Below are positions 8,561 through 17,455 of a stretch of 64,000 nt of DNA, one piece after another; within the stretch, counting starts at the first letter, position 1; each line of letters opens with the position of its first letter. The notes below the pieces were generated by a model. That model was not told where the DNA came from and searched no databases. It worked only from the letters and a program-made list of their open reading frames with translations. A program made the translations under genes and the position numbers. Where the stretch lies: NCBI RefSeq assembly GCF_003955715.1, contig NZ_CP034463.1, forward strand, positions 9,548,001 to 9,612,000, read 5' to 3'. This DNA comes from Streptomyces aquilus. Its GTDB lineage: Bacteria > Actinomycetota > Actinomycetes > Streptomycetales > Streptomycetaceae.

Positions 8561-8596
8561 GGAGGCGGTACGACACAGGTGTGTCGTACCGCCTCC
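8561..8596 (-). terminator. Terminator of the acyl-assembly operon
   Basis: A perfect 16-bp GC-rich stem (8561-8576 with 8581-8596) and a 4-base loop begins 17 bases past the stop of the InhA-like gene. A short T-containing stretch follows on the minus strand. It separates the acyl-assembly operon from the sugar operon, which is read in the same direction. Confidence 0.85.
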
Positions 8597-8613
8597 GCCG
8601 TGAGGCTGGTGCC

Positions 8614-9453
8614 TCATGTCATGACCGCGTGCAGCCCTCCGTCGACATGCAGGATCTCGCCGGTGGTGGCCGGCAGCCAGTCCGACAGGAGCACCGCGCA
8701 GGCCTTCGCCGTCGGCTCCGGGTCGTGGACGTCCCAGGCGAGCGGCGGGCGGGTTCGCCAGATCTGCTCCATGCGATCCACGCCGGGGATCGAACGCGCG
8801 GCCAGGGTGCGGACCATGCCCGCGGCGACCAGATTGACGCGGATGCGGCGTTCGCCGAGGTACAGGGCCAGGTAGCGGGTGACGGACTCGAGTGCGGCCT
8901 TGGAGACGCCCATCCAGTCGTAGCCGGGCCAGGCCAGCGCCGCGTCGAAGTCGAGGCCCACCACGGACGAGCCTTCCTCCATCAGCGGAAGGCACGCCGT
9001 GACCAGGGCCTTGAGGGAGTACGCCGACACCTCCAGCGCCGTCGCCGCGTCCGGCCACGAGGTGTCGAGGAAGGCGCCGCCGAGCGCGGACCGGGGGGCG
9101 AACGCGATCGAGTGCACGACGCCGTCGAGACCGCCCAGGTGGCCGGCGACCGCGTCCCGCAGCGTGTCGAGATCCCCGCGCTCGGTGACGTCGAGACGGA
9201 GCACGGGCGCGGGCATCGGCAGCCGCTCCGCCATCGCCTCCGTGATGGGCAGGGCCCGCCCGAAGGAGGTCAGCACCACTCTGGCACCCTCCTGCTGGGC
9301 GATCCGCGCCACGTGGAAGGCGATCGAGGTGTCGGAGAGCACCCCGGTGACCAGCAGCCGCTTCCCGGCGAGCAGCCCGCCCGTCGGCCGGGCGGCCCCG
9401 GTCGACGGGTCGGCGCCGTCCTCGGCCCTGGTGTCCGGTGCCGCCGTGCTCAT
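8614..9453 (-). CDS. Enoyl-ACP reductase, FabI/InhA-like
   Basis: A 279-residue short-chain dehydrogenase of the enoyl-ACP reductase type. The catalytic Y178-x6-K185 spacing (GYDWMGVSKAALES) is the FabI/InhA spacing rather than the Y-x3-K of ordinary SDRs, and the following NLVAAG...RTLA segment closely resembles mycobacterial InhA. It should reduce trans-2-enoyl-ACP with NAD(P)H. A 25-residue low-complexity N-terminus precedes the Rossmann fold. The ATG overlaps the stop of the FabG-like gene as ATGA. It is the last gene of the operon, a second copy presumably separate from housekeeping fatty acid synthesis. Confidence 0.88.
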   Translation of the reverse strand: MSTAAPDTRAEDGADPSTGAARPTGGLLAGKRLLVTGVLSDTSIAFHVARIAQQEGARVVLTSFGRALPITEAMAERLPMPAPVLRLDVTERGDLDTLRDAVAGHLGGLDGVVHSIAFAPRSALGGAFLDTSWPDAATALEVSAYSLKALVTACLPLMEEGSSVVGLDFDAALAWPGYDWMGVSKAALESVTRYLALYLGERRIRVNLVAAGMVRTLAARSIPGVDRMEQIWRTRPPLAWDVHDPEPTAKACAVLLSDWLPATTGEILHVDGGLHAVMT

Positions 9454-10160
9454 ACGCCCATCCCGAGACCGCCGCTGACGGGGATGAACGCGCCGGTGAT
9501 GTACGACGCGTCCGCACTGGCGAGGAAGCGCACCACGTTCGCCACCTCCTCGGGAGTGCCGGGGCGGCCGAGCGCCGTCATGGAGAGGTACTCGGCACGC
9601 CGCTTCGGGCTGACGGCCGCCACCATGTCGGTGTCGATGAACCCGGGCGCCACCACATTGGCCGTGATGCCGCGCCGCCCCAGCTCCCGGGCGAGCGAGC
9701 GGGCCAGGCCGGTGAGACCCGTCTTGGAGGCCGCGTAGTTGGCCTGCCCCGGGGAGCCGAGCATTCCGGAGAAGGACGAGATGAACACGAGCCGGCCCCA
9801 TCGGCCTTCCAGCATCCCGGGGACGGCGCGCCGCGCCGACCGGAACGCGCCCACCAGATTGGTGTCGAGGAGTTCCAGGAAATCCTCGTCGCTGGTCTGG
9901 AGGGCGAGCTTGTCCCGCATGATCCCGGCGTTCGCCACCAGGACCTGCACGGGACCGTGCTCGGCCTCGATCTTCTCGTACGCGGTGTCCAGCGACCCGG
10001 CATCGGTGACGTCGCAGCGCACGCCGAAGAAGCCCTCGGGAGGCTCGCCCGACCGGTGTCCGACGGCGACCCGGTCGCCCTGCGCGGCGAAGGCGCGGGC
10101 GATGGCGAGACCGATGCCGCGGTTGGCCCCGGTGACGAAGACGGACCGGCCTTCGGTCAT
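9450..10160 (-). CDS. 3-oxoacyl-ACP reductase, FabG-like SDR
   Basis: A 236-residue classical SDR. The cofactor motif is TGANRGIG (residues 10-17), NAG is at 77-79, and the catalytic tetrad is N101, S129, Y142 and K146 (NYAASK). It should reduce 3-oxoacyl-ACP to 3-hydroxyacyl-ACP. Similarity to MabA/FabG fits the InhA-like partner next door. Its start overlaps the stop of the KAS II gene (ATGA). It is most likely dedicated to the acyl chain built by this operon. Confidence 0.88.
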   Translation of the reverse strand: MTEGRSVFVTGANRGIGLAIARAFAAQGDRVAVGHRSGEPPEGFFGVRCDVTDAGSLDTAYEKIEAEHGPVQVLVANAGIMRDKLALQTSDEDFLELLDTNLVGAFRSARRAVPGMLEGRWGRLVFISSFSGMLGSPGQANYAASKTGLTGLARSLARELGRRGITANVVAPGFIDTDMVAAVSPKRRAEYLSMTALGRPGTPEEVANVVRFLASADASYITGAFIPVSGGLGMGV

Positions 10161-11404
10161 CGTGTGCCTGCTTTCTGGAGGACGAGGACGGCGTTCTGCC
10201 CGCCGAACCCGAAGGAATGGCTCGTCGCGGTCTCGACGCGCTGCTCACGCGGTGCGCCGCTGACGACGTCGAGGTCGATCTGGGGGTCGAGCTTGTCGAG
10301 GTTGGCGGTGGGCGGCACCAGACCGTGCTCGACGGTCAGGGCCGTGTACGCCACCTCGATGGCGCCCGCGGCACCGAGCGCGTGCCCCGTGACGCCCTTG
10401 GTGGAGGTCACCGACGGCCGGCCGACCAGGACCCGGTTGATCAGCTGGGACTCCATCAGGTCGTTCAACTTGGTCGAGGTGCCATGGGCGTTGACGTGGT
10501 CGACGGCCTCGGGGGCGACGTCCGCGTCGGCGAGCGCCGAGCGTAGGGCGCGTTCCACGCCCGCGCCCGCCGGGTCCGGCGCGGAGGCATGATGCCCGTC
10601 GGCGCTGGCCCCGAAGCCCGCGACCAGCGCACGGACCGTGCCGCCTCGCGCTGTCGCGTCCCGCTCGCGCTCCAGGACCAGCACGGCAGCCGCCTCCGCG
10701 GCCACGAAGCCGCCGCGGTCCGCGTCGAAGGGGCGCGACGCTCCCGCCGGGTCCTCGGTCCGCCGCGACAGTGCGCCCATGCGGTGGTAGGCGGCCATCG
10801 GGGTGGGGCTGAGCGGTGCCTCGGAGGCACCGGCGAGCACGATGTCGCACATGCCGGACTGCAACATCTGCCGTGCGGTGCCGATCGCCGTGACGCCGGA
10901 GGCGCAGGCCGTGGCCACCACGAGGTTCGGGCCGAGCGCCCGGCAGTGCATGGCGAGGTATCCGGAGATCATGTTGACCGGCCAGTTCACCATCACCAGC
11001 GGTGAGACCTGGTCGGGGCCCTCCCGGTGGTACGCGGTGTGGGCGTCCTCGTAGGAGGCGGTGCCGCCCAGCGCGTTGCCCATGACCACGCCGACCCGGG
11101 CGCCGTCCCACCGGTCCGGGTCGAGGCCGGCGTCGGACAGGGCTTCCTGGGCGGCCACCAGGGCGAGTTGGCTGACCCGGTCCAGGCGCCAGGCGGTGGA
11201 GCGGCCGAGCAGGGCGTTGGCGTCGAAGCCGGGAACCCGGCAGGAGATGTCCACCGGGAGTCCGGCGAGCGCCGGGTCCCGCTGTGCGGTGGGGCGGCCC
11301 GACAGCAGCCGCTCCCAGTTCGCCGTCACCCCGATGCCGGCCGGGGTGACGAGTCCGATGCCCGTGATCGCGACGGGTGCGTCCCGTCCGGCGAGCTCGG
11401 CCAT
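10157..11404 (-). CDS. 3-oxoacyl-ACP synthase II (KAS II, FabF-like)
   Basis: A 415-residue elongating ketosynthase. Active-site residues are complete: C167 (TACASG), H307 (NAHGTS), K336 and H341 (TKGVTGHALGAAG). It condenses malonyl-ACP with acyl-ACP. All residues for decarboxylative condensation are present, so it is not a chain-length-factor partner. The ATG at 11404 overlaps the ACP stop by one base (TGATG). Type II polyketide KS-alpha proteins look similar, but no CLF, aromatase or cyclase is present, so a fatty-acyl role is more likely. Confidence 0.9.
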   Translation of the reverse strand: MAELAGRDAPVAITGIGLVTPAGIGVTANWERLLSGRPTAQRDPALAGLPVDISCRVPGFDANALLGRSTAWRLDRVSQLALVAAQEALSDAGLDPDRWDGARVGVVMGNALGGTASYEDAHTAYHREGPDQVSPLVMVNWPVNMISGYLAMHCRALGPNLVVATACASGVTAIGTARQMLQSGMCDIVLAGASEAPLSPTPMAAYHRMGALSRRTEDPAGASRPFDADRGGFVAAEAAAVLVLERERDATARGGTVRALVAGFGASADGHHASAPDPAGAGVERALRSALADADVAPEAVDHVNAHGTSTKLNDLMESQLINRVLVGRPSVTSTKGVTGHALGAAGAIEVAYTALTVEHGLVPPTANLDKLDPQIDLDVVSGAPREQRVETATSHSFGFGGQNAVLVLQKAGTR

Positions 11405-11655
11405 CAGGCGTTCCCCGCCGCCGTGTTCACCAGCTCGAAGAGGTCCGAGACGGTGCCGCTGCTGTTGAGGTCCTCGGTCGGTATCACCACACCGAGCTGC
11501 TTCTGCAGGGTCAGCGCGACCTCGATGAGCGCGAGCGAGTCCAGTTCGATGTCCTCGAGAACGGTGTCGGGCTTGATGTCGTCGCGCAGGACGCCGAACT
11601 TCTCTTCCAGGACCTGGGAGAGGATCTCGAAGGTGGGGGGCACGAAGGTGCTCAT
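11404..11655 (-). CDS. Acyl carrier protein
   Basis: An 83-residue carrier protein with the phosphopantetheine attachment motif D39-S40-L41 (ELDSLALIEV) and the usual acidic helix II. The ATG at 11655 follows an AAAGG ribosome-binding site; an open frame continues upstream but covers the tandem-repeat gap. The ACP presumably tethers the growing chain for the KAS III, KAS II, FabG-like and InhA-like proteins of the same operon and may hand it to the AfsA-like protein. Confidence 0.92.
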   Translation of the reverse strand: MSTFVPPTFEILSQVLEEKFGVLRDDIKPDTVLEDIELDSLALIEVALTLQKQLGVVIPTEDLNSSGTVSDLFELVNTAAGNA

Positions 11656-11716
11656 GGTGAAGGTGCCTTTCGGGTGGGGGCACCCGGCTCGGGCGGGCCG
11701 GGGTGAGGGTGTGAAC

Positions 11717-11839
11717 GTGCTGGTGTGACGGGGGCGTTGACTGCTCCCGGTGTCGATGTGCTGGCGTGACGGGGGCGTTGACCGCTCCCGGTGTCGACGT
11801 GCTGGTGCGACCGGGGCGTTGACCGCGTCCGATGTCGAC
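11717..11839. repeat. Three tandem 41-bp repeats between ACP and KAS III genes
   Basis: Units at 11717-11757, 11758-11798 and 11799-11839 begin GTGCTGG and end TGTCGA(T/C). They are nearly identical and fill most of the 194-base gap, the only large gap in the operon. With no internal gene, the array probably acts as an mRNA spacer or came from slippage. It could tune ACP expression relative to upstream genes. Confidence 0.85.
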
Positions 11840-11849
11840 GTGCCGTCGG

Positions 11850-12848
11850 CTACGCGGACTTCAGCGCGGGCCAGGTCAGTGCCGTGGCTCCCCAGGTGGC
11901 GCCGCCTCCGAAGGCGGCCAGGACGACACGGGCGCCGGGGGTGAGCTCTCCGGTCTCGTGTGCGTGGGCCAGGGCGAGCGGGATGGAGGCCGCCGCCGTG
12001 TTGCCGACCCGGTCCAGATGGATCACCAGCCGCTCCACGGGGATGTCCAGCTGCTCCGCGACAGCGTGCAGGATGCGCAGGTTGGCCTGGTGGCCGACCA
12101 GCCGGTCGACGTCGTCCGGCTGCCATCCGGTGTGGGCGAGGGCGGCGCGTGCCGATTCGGTCATCCGGGTCACCGCGTGCCCGAACACCTCCCGGCCGCG
12201 CATGGAGAAGTAACGGTCGGCCGGATCGGCGTCGGGATGCGGGCGGGGTTGCTCGGAGCCGCCGGCCCGCACCGTGATCAGGTCGGCGAGCGAACCGTCG
12301 CTGCCGAGCACGATCCGGCCGAGGGCGCCGGGCTCACCGGGCTCACCGGCGCGCAGTACCACGGCGCCCGCACCGTCGCCGAACACGACGGCGCTGGAGC
12401 GGTCCTGCGGGTCGATGAGGGTGCTGAAGGCCTCGGCGCCGATGACGAGGACCTGTTCGGCGGCCCCGGACGCGATCATTCCGGCGGCGGTGGTGAGTGC
12501 GTAGAGGAAGCCCGTGCAGACGGCGGAGACGTCGAAGGCCGGGCGTCCGGTGAGGCCGAGGCGGCGGGCCACCTCGGGGGCGGTGGCCGGACAGGGGCGG
12601 TCGGGCGTGGTGGTGGCGAGCACCACCGCGTCGACGTCCGCGGTGCCCGCCGACTGGAGGGCCCGCGCCCCGGCCTCGGCGGCGAGGAGGGAGGTGGGCA
12701 TGCCGGCGGAGACGAAGTGCCGGGTACGGATGCCGGTGCGGGTGCGGATCCATTCGTCGGAGGTGTCCATACGGGCGGCGAGGTCGTCGTTGCCGACCAT
12801 GTCGGGCGGCAGCCAGGCGCCGATGCCGCTGATGACGGCCGCGGTCAC
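11850..12848 (-). CDS. 3-oxoacyl-ACP synthase III (KAS III, FabH-like)
   Basis: A 332-residue initiating ketosynthase with the Cys-His-Asn triad C111 (SAVCTGFLYAL), H253 (GHQANLRI) and N283 (GNTAAASIP). It loads an acyl-CoA starter and condenses it with malonyl-ACP. The GTG at 12848 overlaps the HAD gene stop as GTGA. Having its own FabH-like enzyme means the operon can choose its own starter unit. Confidence 0.9.
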   Translation of the reverse strand: MTAAVISGIGAWLPPDMVGNDDLAARMDTSDEWIRTRTGIRTRHFVSAGMPTSLLAAEAGARALQSAGTADVDAVVLATTTPDRPCPATAPEVARRLGLTGRPAFDVSAVCTGFLYALTTAAGMIASGAAEQVLVIGAEAFSTLIDPQDRSSAVVFGDGAGAVVLRAGEPGEPGALGRIVLGSDGSLADLITVRAGGSEQPRPHPDADPADRYFSMRGREVFGHAVTRMTESARAALAHTGWQPDDVDRLVGHQANLRILHAVAEQLDIPVERLVIHLDRVGNTAAASIPLALAHAHETGELTPGARVVLAAFGGGATWGATALTWPALKSA

Positions 12849-13546
12849 GGGCGGCCTCCCGGGGCGACGACGGCCGGGCCGGTGCTTGCCGCGCCCGCGG
12901 TGATCAGCGCCTCGACCCTCGCCGTGACGTCCGCGGCGTCGGTGAAGAGCACGGCGTGCCAGCCGGCCTGCGCGGCGCCCGCGCAGTTGACCGCGAGATC
13001 GTCGACGAGCACACACTGCTCGCCGGGCACCCCGGCCCGCTCGGCGGCCCTGCGGAAGATCTCCTGCTCGGGCTTGCGGCAGCCGGACTCGTACGACAGC
13101 ACCACCGCGTCGAAGAGTCCCTCGGGCGGCACGGCCAGCCGCCAATGCCGGTCCCAGGCGGGCGGCATGTTGGACAGCAGCCCGACGAACACTCCCTGCC
13201 GGCGCAGCCGGTGCAGGGTGTCCAGCCAGGGCTGGTTGACCGCGCGGTCGGCGAACCAGCGGGCGGGGTAGTCGCTGAGGTCGACGTGGATGCCGCTGTG
13301 CGTCGCGAGTACCTCCTCCATCCGGCGTTCCCAGGTCTCCTGGGTGAGCAGCGGGGTGTCGAGGGGTGCCATGACGTCGTCACCGGCCCCGCAGTCGCGG
13401 GCCACCTGACGCATCGCGGCGAGGAGCGTGGCCGAGGGCACTCCGAGCCGGGCGCAGAAGGGCTCCAGCGTCTCGGCCACCGGCGGGGTCAGCACGCCGC
13501 CGTAGTCGGTCCAGACCGCGCGCACCGGCCCGGTCGAGGGCGCCAT
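12845..13546 (-). CDS. HAD-superfamily phosphatase-like hydrolase
   Basis: A 233-residue HAD protein. Motif I is WTDYGGVLT: the nucleophilic Asp is present but the second Asp of DxD is replaced by Gly, as in some class IA variant-3 HADs. Motif II (LLSNMP), motif III Lys (GCRKPEQEIF) and motif IV (VDDLAVN) are present. The ATG overlaps the stop of the AfsA-like gene by one base (TGATG). In gamma-butyrolactone and methylenomycin furan pathways a HAD phosphatase removes phosphate from the AfsA/MmfL product, so this pairing is suggestive. The missing second Asp may mean a changed reaction. Confidence 0.8.
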   Translation of the reverse strand: MAPSTGPVRAVWTDYGGVLTPPVAETLEPFCARLGVPSATLLAAMRQVARDCGAGDDVMAPLDTPLLTQETWERRMEEVLATHSGIHVDLSDYPARWFADRAVNQPWLDTLHRLRRQGVFVGLLSNMPPAWDRHWRLAVPPEGLFDAVVLSYESGCRKPEQEIFRRAAERAGVPGEQCVLVDDLAVNCAGAAQAGWHAVLFTDAADVTARVEALITAGAASTGPAVVAPGGRP

Positions 13547-14514
13547 CAGTGCTCCTCCGCGATGCCGACGGCGATCTCGCTGACGACGATGCCGTCCTGC
13601 CGGAAGCGCACGGCGACCTCGTCGCAGCTGTGGCGCACGGCGGCGACCCGGACCGGGGCGTCGAGTTCGGCGAACCGGGCGAACCTCGACCGGTAGCCGG
13701 TGATCCGCACGCCGGTGCCCGCCGCGAGGAGCGCGGCCTGCCGGGCGGCCTCCATGAGGATCATCGCCGTGTAGTGGTCCTGCGGGTGATCGAAGTGCGT
13801 ACGGTGCCCGGACGGCACCGCCACCACGGCGGACACCCCGCCGGCCACGTGGCGGGCGTCGGCGAGTGCCACGTTGGCGGGATCGCGGCGGGCCACGTCG
13901 GCGGGCGGCACGGGGGTGCCGGGCGGCACGGCGGGCAGCGCATCGGACAGCGGGGGCGCCGACCTGCGGTGGTAGCGGCGGACGAGCTCCGCCTCCTCCG
14001 CGGGCGAGTAGCGGGCGGAGATGTCGCAGCGGCCGAGGAACGTGTCACCGAGCGAGAGCTCCATGACGTACCGTGCGGCCCGTACCGTCCCGGAGCGGAC
14101 CTGGCTGCGGGTGACCGCGGCCTTGATGTCCAGCTCGCGGGGCCGGTCATGGGGCGGGAGCGGGGTGTCGCCGGTGAGGGCGAGCGTCCATTCGGTGACG
14201 TGGAAGGCGCTGTCCCTGGCGACGTCGAGGCCGCGGTGGGCGATGCAGGTGGCGAACTGCCGGCAGCACTCCAGCAGGAGCATGCTGTCGGGGCGGTCGG
14301 CGGCCGGGCCTGTGTGGTCGCCGAAGTAGTAGTGTGCGGGCGGCAGTTGGGCCGCTGCCAGGTAGGTGTCCGCGGACCGGTCGGCGTAGTCGGTGAGGAA
14401 GACCTCGCTGACCGCCCAGCGGTGGACGTCCGCGCGGTCGACCGTGCGTCGGTAGGAGAGGGTCGGAGCGGCGGTGGCCGCGTCCGGGGCGAGGGCGCTC
14501 TGGGGGAGGGGCAT
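13546..14514 (-). CDS. AfsA-family double hotdog protein
   Basis: A 322-residue protein with two A-factor-biosynthesis hotdog domains. The first has FGDH and LLLECCRQ (about 65-86); the second has DHPQDHYTAMILMEAARQ (242-259). AfsA/ScbA/MmfL enzymes join a 3-oxoacyl chain to dihydroxyacetone phosphate, the key step of gamma-butyrolactone and furan signal synthesis. The ATG at 14514 has an AAGGAG site 9 bases upstream, and the gene is first in the operon. Unlike known signal loci, it is co-transcribed with ketosynthases, ACP and reductases. Because the operon has no FabZ-like dehydratase, a hotdog dehydratase role is an alternative. Family is sure; reaction is not. Confidence 0.88.
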   Translation of the reverse strand: MPLPQSALAPDAATAAPTLSYRRTVDRADVHRWAVSEVFLTDYADRSADTYLAAAQLPPAHYYFGDHTGPAADRPDSMLLLECCRQFATCIAHRGLDVARDSAFHVTEWTLALTGDTPLPPHDRPRELDIKAAVTRSQVRSGTVRAARYVMELSLGDTFLGRCDISARYSPAEEAELVRRYHRRSAPPLSDALPAVPPGTPVPPADVARRDPANVALADARHVAGGVSAVVAVPSGHRTHFDHPQDHYTAMILMEAARQAALLAAGTGVRITGYRSRFARFAELDAPVRVAAVRHSCDEVAVRFRQDGIVVSEIAVGIAEEH

Positions 14515-14935
14515 CGTGTGCTGCTCCTTGGGCAGTGGCCGGGCTCGTGGCTCACATTCTTCGAACGCCGGACAGCCGTCAGCCAGAGCGTTCTGCCACC
14601 TGTGCGGCTCATACCCTTGAAATCGGTACCAGTTACCCGGGGGTGAAACGCCCGCTCCGCCCTGCTTTGCGCCCGTTGACAGATCCCCGCGTCCTGTCGA
14701 CGACACCTCGGCGGCGGGACAGACGGCTGCCGGCGACCGGAGCCGCCACCGGAAGTCACGTCAGGGTGGTGCAGGGCTCAGGGGTATCACACCCACCACG
14801 CCCCACCCTTTGATTTCGTGCACGATGGTCATCCGGCGTGCACCGGCCCCATGAGCCGACGGAGCGCCTTCTTCTCCCTCACCCCACACCCGTACACCCC
14901 TACCCCGCACGCCCGTTCCCCCGAACGCAGGAGGT
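14515..14935. promoter_or_regulatory. Divergent promoter region, AfsA-like operon and flavin hydroxylase
   Basis: A 421-base gap without a convincing gene, lying between divergently read units. It holds a 10-bp palindrome TCGTGCACGA at 14816-14825 and a weak TACC-N9-GGTA symmetry near 14612-14628 that recalls half-sites of gamma-butyrolactone receptor elements. I see no clear -35/-10 pair and no receptor gene nearby. The region should drive both units. Confidence 0.45.
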
Positions 14936-16438
14936 GTGACGCTCACCGTGGACAGCGAAGCACTGGTCGTCGGCGCAGGGCCGACCGGCCTGATGATGGC
15001 CACCGAGCTGCTCCGCCGCGGGATCGACACCAGAATCGTCGATCGCGCGGCCCGAAGGAACCCCCATGCAAAGGCGATTGTCCTCCAGCCGCGCGCGCTG
15101 GAGGTGATGGCCCGCCTCGGCCTGGAAGAACGCATCCGCGACGCGGCCCTGCCGCTCGTCGCCGCCAACTACTACACCCGCGGCCGCCGCGTCGCCCGTA
15201 TCAACTTCCGCGGCCTGAAGGGCAGTCGCTTCGGCACCCCCCTCTCCCTCCCGCAGAACGAGACCGAGGGACTGCTGCTCGAAGCGCTGCACGAAGCGGG
15301 CGGCCGGGTCGAGTACGGACACCGGCTGACAGGCCTGACGCAGGACGCCGACAGCGTGGCGGCCGACCTGTCGGGGACCGCCCACCGCACGGGCCGGCTG
15401 CTCGGCTGCGACGGTGCCTACAGCGCGGTCCGCGAGCAGCTCGGTGTCGCTTTCACGGGGCCGACCTACCCCCAGTCGTTCGTCCTCGTCGACGGGGAGT
15501 GGGAGACCCCGCTCGCCCCTGCCGAGGCGCACTACTTCATGGGCCCCGCGGGCGTGCTGGTCGTCGTCGGTCTCCCCGGTGGCCTCATACGTGTCTTCGG
15601 CAGCGCCCCCGAGGGCGCCGGCGAGGAGAACGTCGAGGAGACCGTCCGGGCGATCGCCGCCGAGCGCAGCCCGGTCCCGCTGCGGCTGGCCTCCGTCGCC
15701 GGCGCGGGGCACTTCCGGGTGCACCGCAAGATGGCCGACCGGTTCCGCCAGGGGCGGGTGCTGCTGGCGGGCGACGCCGCGCATGTGCACAGCCCGGCGG
15801 GCGGGCAGGGTCTGAACACCAGCATCCAGGACGCGCACGAAGCGGCCTGGCGCCTCGCCGACGTGATCCGCGGCCGGCTGCCGGAGACCGCGCTCGGGGC
15901 GTGGGAGCGCGAGCGCATGCATGTCGCGCGAGCCGTGGTCACCGACACCGACCGGCAGACCCGGCTGTGGACCTGGGGCGGCTGGCGCGAGCGGGCCCGC
16001 GACCTCGCGGCGTCGGCCGCCGAGCGCAGCGGTGTCCTCGACCGTGTCCTGCCGTCCCGCTTCGCGCAGATGGACCTGCGCTATCCCGCCGAGGGCCCCG
16101 CACTCGGGCCCCTCGGCCCCGGAACGCGGCTGCCGGACATCCCCCTTCCGTCCGGCGGCCGCACCCACGACCTGCTGCGCGAAGGGCGGCACGCGCTGCT
16201 CGTCCTCGCGGGGCACACCCCCTTCGCCGAGCGGGACGTACCCGTCTGCGCGCATCTGGACGCGCGGACCGCGCGCGCCCTGGGCGTACGCCGCCCGGGA
16301 GCCGTGCTCGTACGTCCCGACGGCGTCGTCGCCGCGGCCGCCGCCCTCGCCGACCCCACCGCCCTGCGTCGTCTCGAACAGCTCCTGCCCGCCCGCCAGG
16401 GCGGCTCCGGGACCACCACCTCGACCCATCACCCGTAG
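14936..16438 (+). CDS. FAD-dependent aromatic hydroxylase/monooxygenase
   Basis: A 500-residue group A flavoprotein monooxygenase related to PheA/TfdB and polyketide hydroxylases. It has the Rossmann GAGPTG motif near residues 13-18, the [22 protein letters not shown]-ribityl motif near 280, and a C-terminal thioredoxin-like extension. It hydroxylates an activated ring or enol using NAD(P)H and oxygen. AGGAGGT lies directly against the GTG at 14936; the GTG at 14948 is about 12 bases from it, so the true start may be four codons later. It is divergent from the AfsA-like operon and precedes the aldo-keto reductase by 16 bases, so the two are an operon. Confidence 0.85.
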   Translation: MTLTVDSEALVVGAGPTGLMMATELLRRGIDTRIVDRAARRNPHAKAIVLQPRALEVMARLGLEERIRDAALPLVAANYYTRGRRVARINFRGLKGSRFGTPLSLPQNETEGLLLEALHEAGGRVEYGHRLTGLTQDADSVAADLSGTAHRTGRLLGCDGAYSAVREQLGVAFTGPTYPQSFVLVDGEWETPLAPAEAHYFMGPAGVLVVVGLPGGLIRVFGSAPEGAGEENVEETVRAIAAERSPVPLRLASVAGAGHFRVHRKMADRFRQGRVLLAGDAAHVHSPAGGQGLNTSIQDAHEAAWRLADVIRGRLPETALGAWERERMHVARAVVTDTDRQTRLWTWGGWRERARDLAASAAERSGVLDRVLPSRFAQMDLRYPAEGPALGPLGPGTRLPDIPLPSGGRTHDLLREGRHALLVLAGHTPFAERDVPVCAHLDARTARALGVRRPGAVLVRPDGVVAAAAALADPTALRRLEQLLPARQGGSGTTTSTHHP

Positions 16439-16454
16439 CCCACGAGGAGAAGGC

Positions 16455-17453
16455 ATGACCACCACCACACCGCACATCCTCGGCCGCGTTTTGCTCGGCG
16501 GCCGCCTTGAGGTGTCCGCGATCGGCCTCGGCTGCATGGGCATGGCCGAGTTCTACGGCGACCGCGACGAAGCCGAGTCGATCCGCACCATCCATGCAGC
16601 CCTGGACCGGGGCATGGACTTCCTCGACACGGCGGACATGTACGGCGCCGGCCTGAGCGAGGAGATCGTCGGCCGCGCGCTGGCCGGCGGCCGGCGCGAC
16701 CGGGTCACGCTCGCCACCAAATGCGGTCTGATCAGGACCCCCGACGGCGTACGGGTCGACGGCAGCCCTCGGCACATCGCCCAGGCCATCGATGCCAGCC
16801 TCAAGCGCCTGGGCACCGACCACATCGACCTGTACTACCTGCACCGGGTCGACCCGCAGGTGCCCGTGGAGGAGTCGGTCGGCGCCATGGCGCAGCTCGT
16901 CGCCGCCGGGAAGGTCCGGCACCTGGGGCTCTCCGAGGCCGGTTCCAAGACGATCCGCGCCGCGCACGCCGTGCACCCCATCACGGCGGTACAGACGGAG
17001 TACTCCCTCGCCAGCCGCAACCCCGAGCGCTCGGTGCTGCCCACGGTCAGGGAACTCGGCATCGGCTTCGTCGCCTACAGCCCCTTCAGCCGCGGGCTGC
17101 TGTCCGGCGAGCTCTCCGGGGCCGAGCTGGCCCCGGACGACATGCGGCGCGGTCTGCCCCGGTTCTCCGAGGACAACCTCGACGTCAACCAGCGGCTGGT
17201 CGCCAGGATCGGCGAGCTGGCGTCCCGACTGGGCTGCTCCCCGGCGCAGTTCGCGCTCGCGTGGCTGGTCGCGCAGGGGGTCGTACCGATCCCGGGGGCT
17301 CAGAAGCGCACGCACATGAACGAGAACGCCTCCGCCGGAGCCGTCACCCCGACCCCCGAAGTGCTGCGGGAGGCCGACGAGATCGCGCCGCCCGGTGCCT
17401 TCGCCGGCGAGCGGTTCCCCGAGCACCTGCTCGCCATGGTCCAGGAGGACTGA
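16455..17453 (+). CDS. Aldo/keto reductase
   Basis: A 332-residue NADPH-dependent reductase with the aldo-keto reductase tetrad: Asp and Tyr in LDTADMYG, Lys in LATKCG, and His in YYLHR. It resembles the class that includes AKR13-type and pyridoxal/aldehyde reductases. The ATG at 16455 has a GAGGAGAAGG site. A much longer open frame upstream reads through the hydroxylase gene and is not real. It is probably co-transcribed with the hydroxylase and acts on its product or on a carbonyl intermediate. Confidence 0.9.
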   Translation: MTTTTPHILGRVLLGGRLEVSAIGLGCMGMAEFYGDRDEAESIRTIHAALDRGMDFLDTADMYGAGLSEEIVGRALAGGRRDRVTLATKCGLIRTPDGVRVDGSPRHIAQAIDASLKRLGTDHIDLYYLHRVDPQVPVEESVGAMAQLVAAGKVRHLGLSEAGSKTIRAAHAVHPITAVQTEYSLASRNPERSVLPTVRELGIGFVAYSPFSRGLLSGELSGAELAPDDMRRGLPRFSEDNLDVNQRLVARIGELASRLGCSPAQFALAWLVAQGVVPIPGAQKRTHMNENASAGAVTPTPEVLREADEIAPPGAFAGERFPEHLLAMVQED

Positions 17454-17455
17454 GA

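Noticed and set aside
10157..11404. Type II aromatic polyketide synthase
   Set aside because: There is one complete ketosynthase but no chain-length factor, cyclase or aromatase, and an enoyl reductase is present, which points to a reduced acyl chain.
11717..11839. CRISPR-like array
   Set aside because: Units are contiguous 41-bp tandem copies with no spacers between them, and no cas gene is present.
14612..14628. Gamma-butyrolactone receptor binding element upstream of the AfsA-like gene
   Set aside because: Only a 4-bp TACC/GGTA symmetry is present and no receptor gene is in the window; too weak for its own feature, so it is only mentioned in the intergenic entry.
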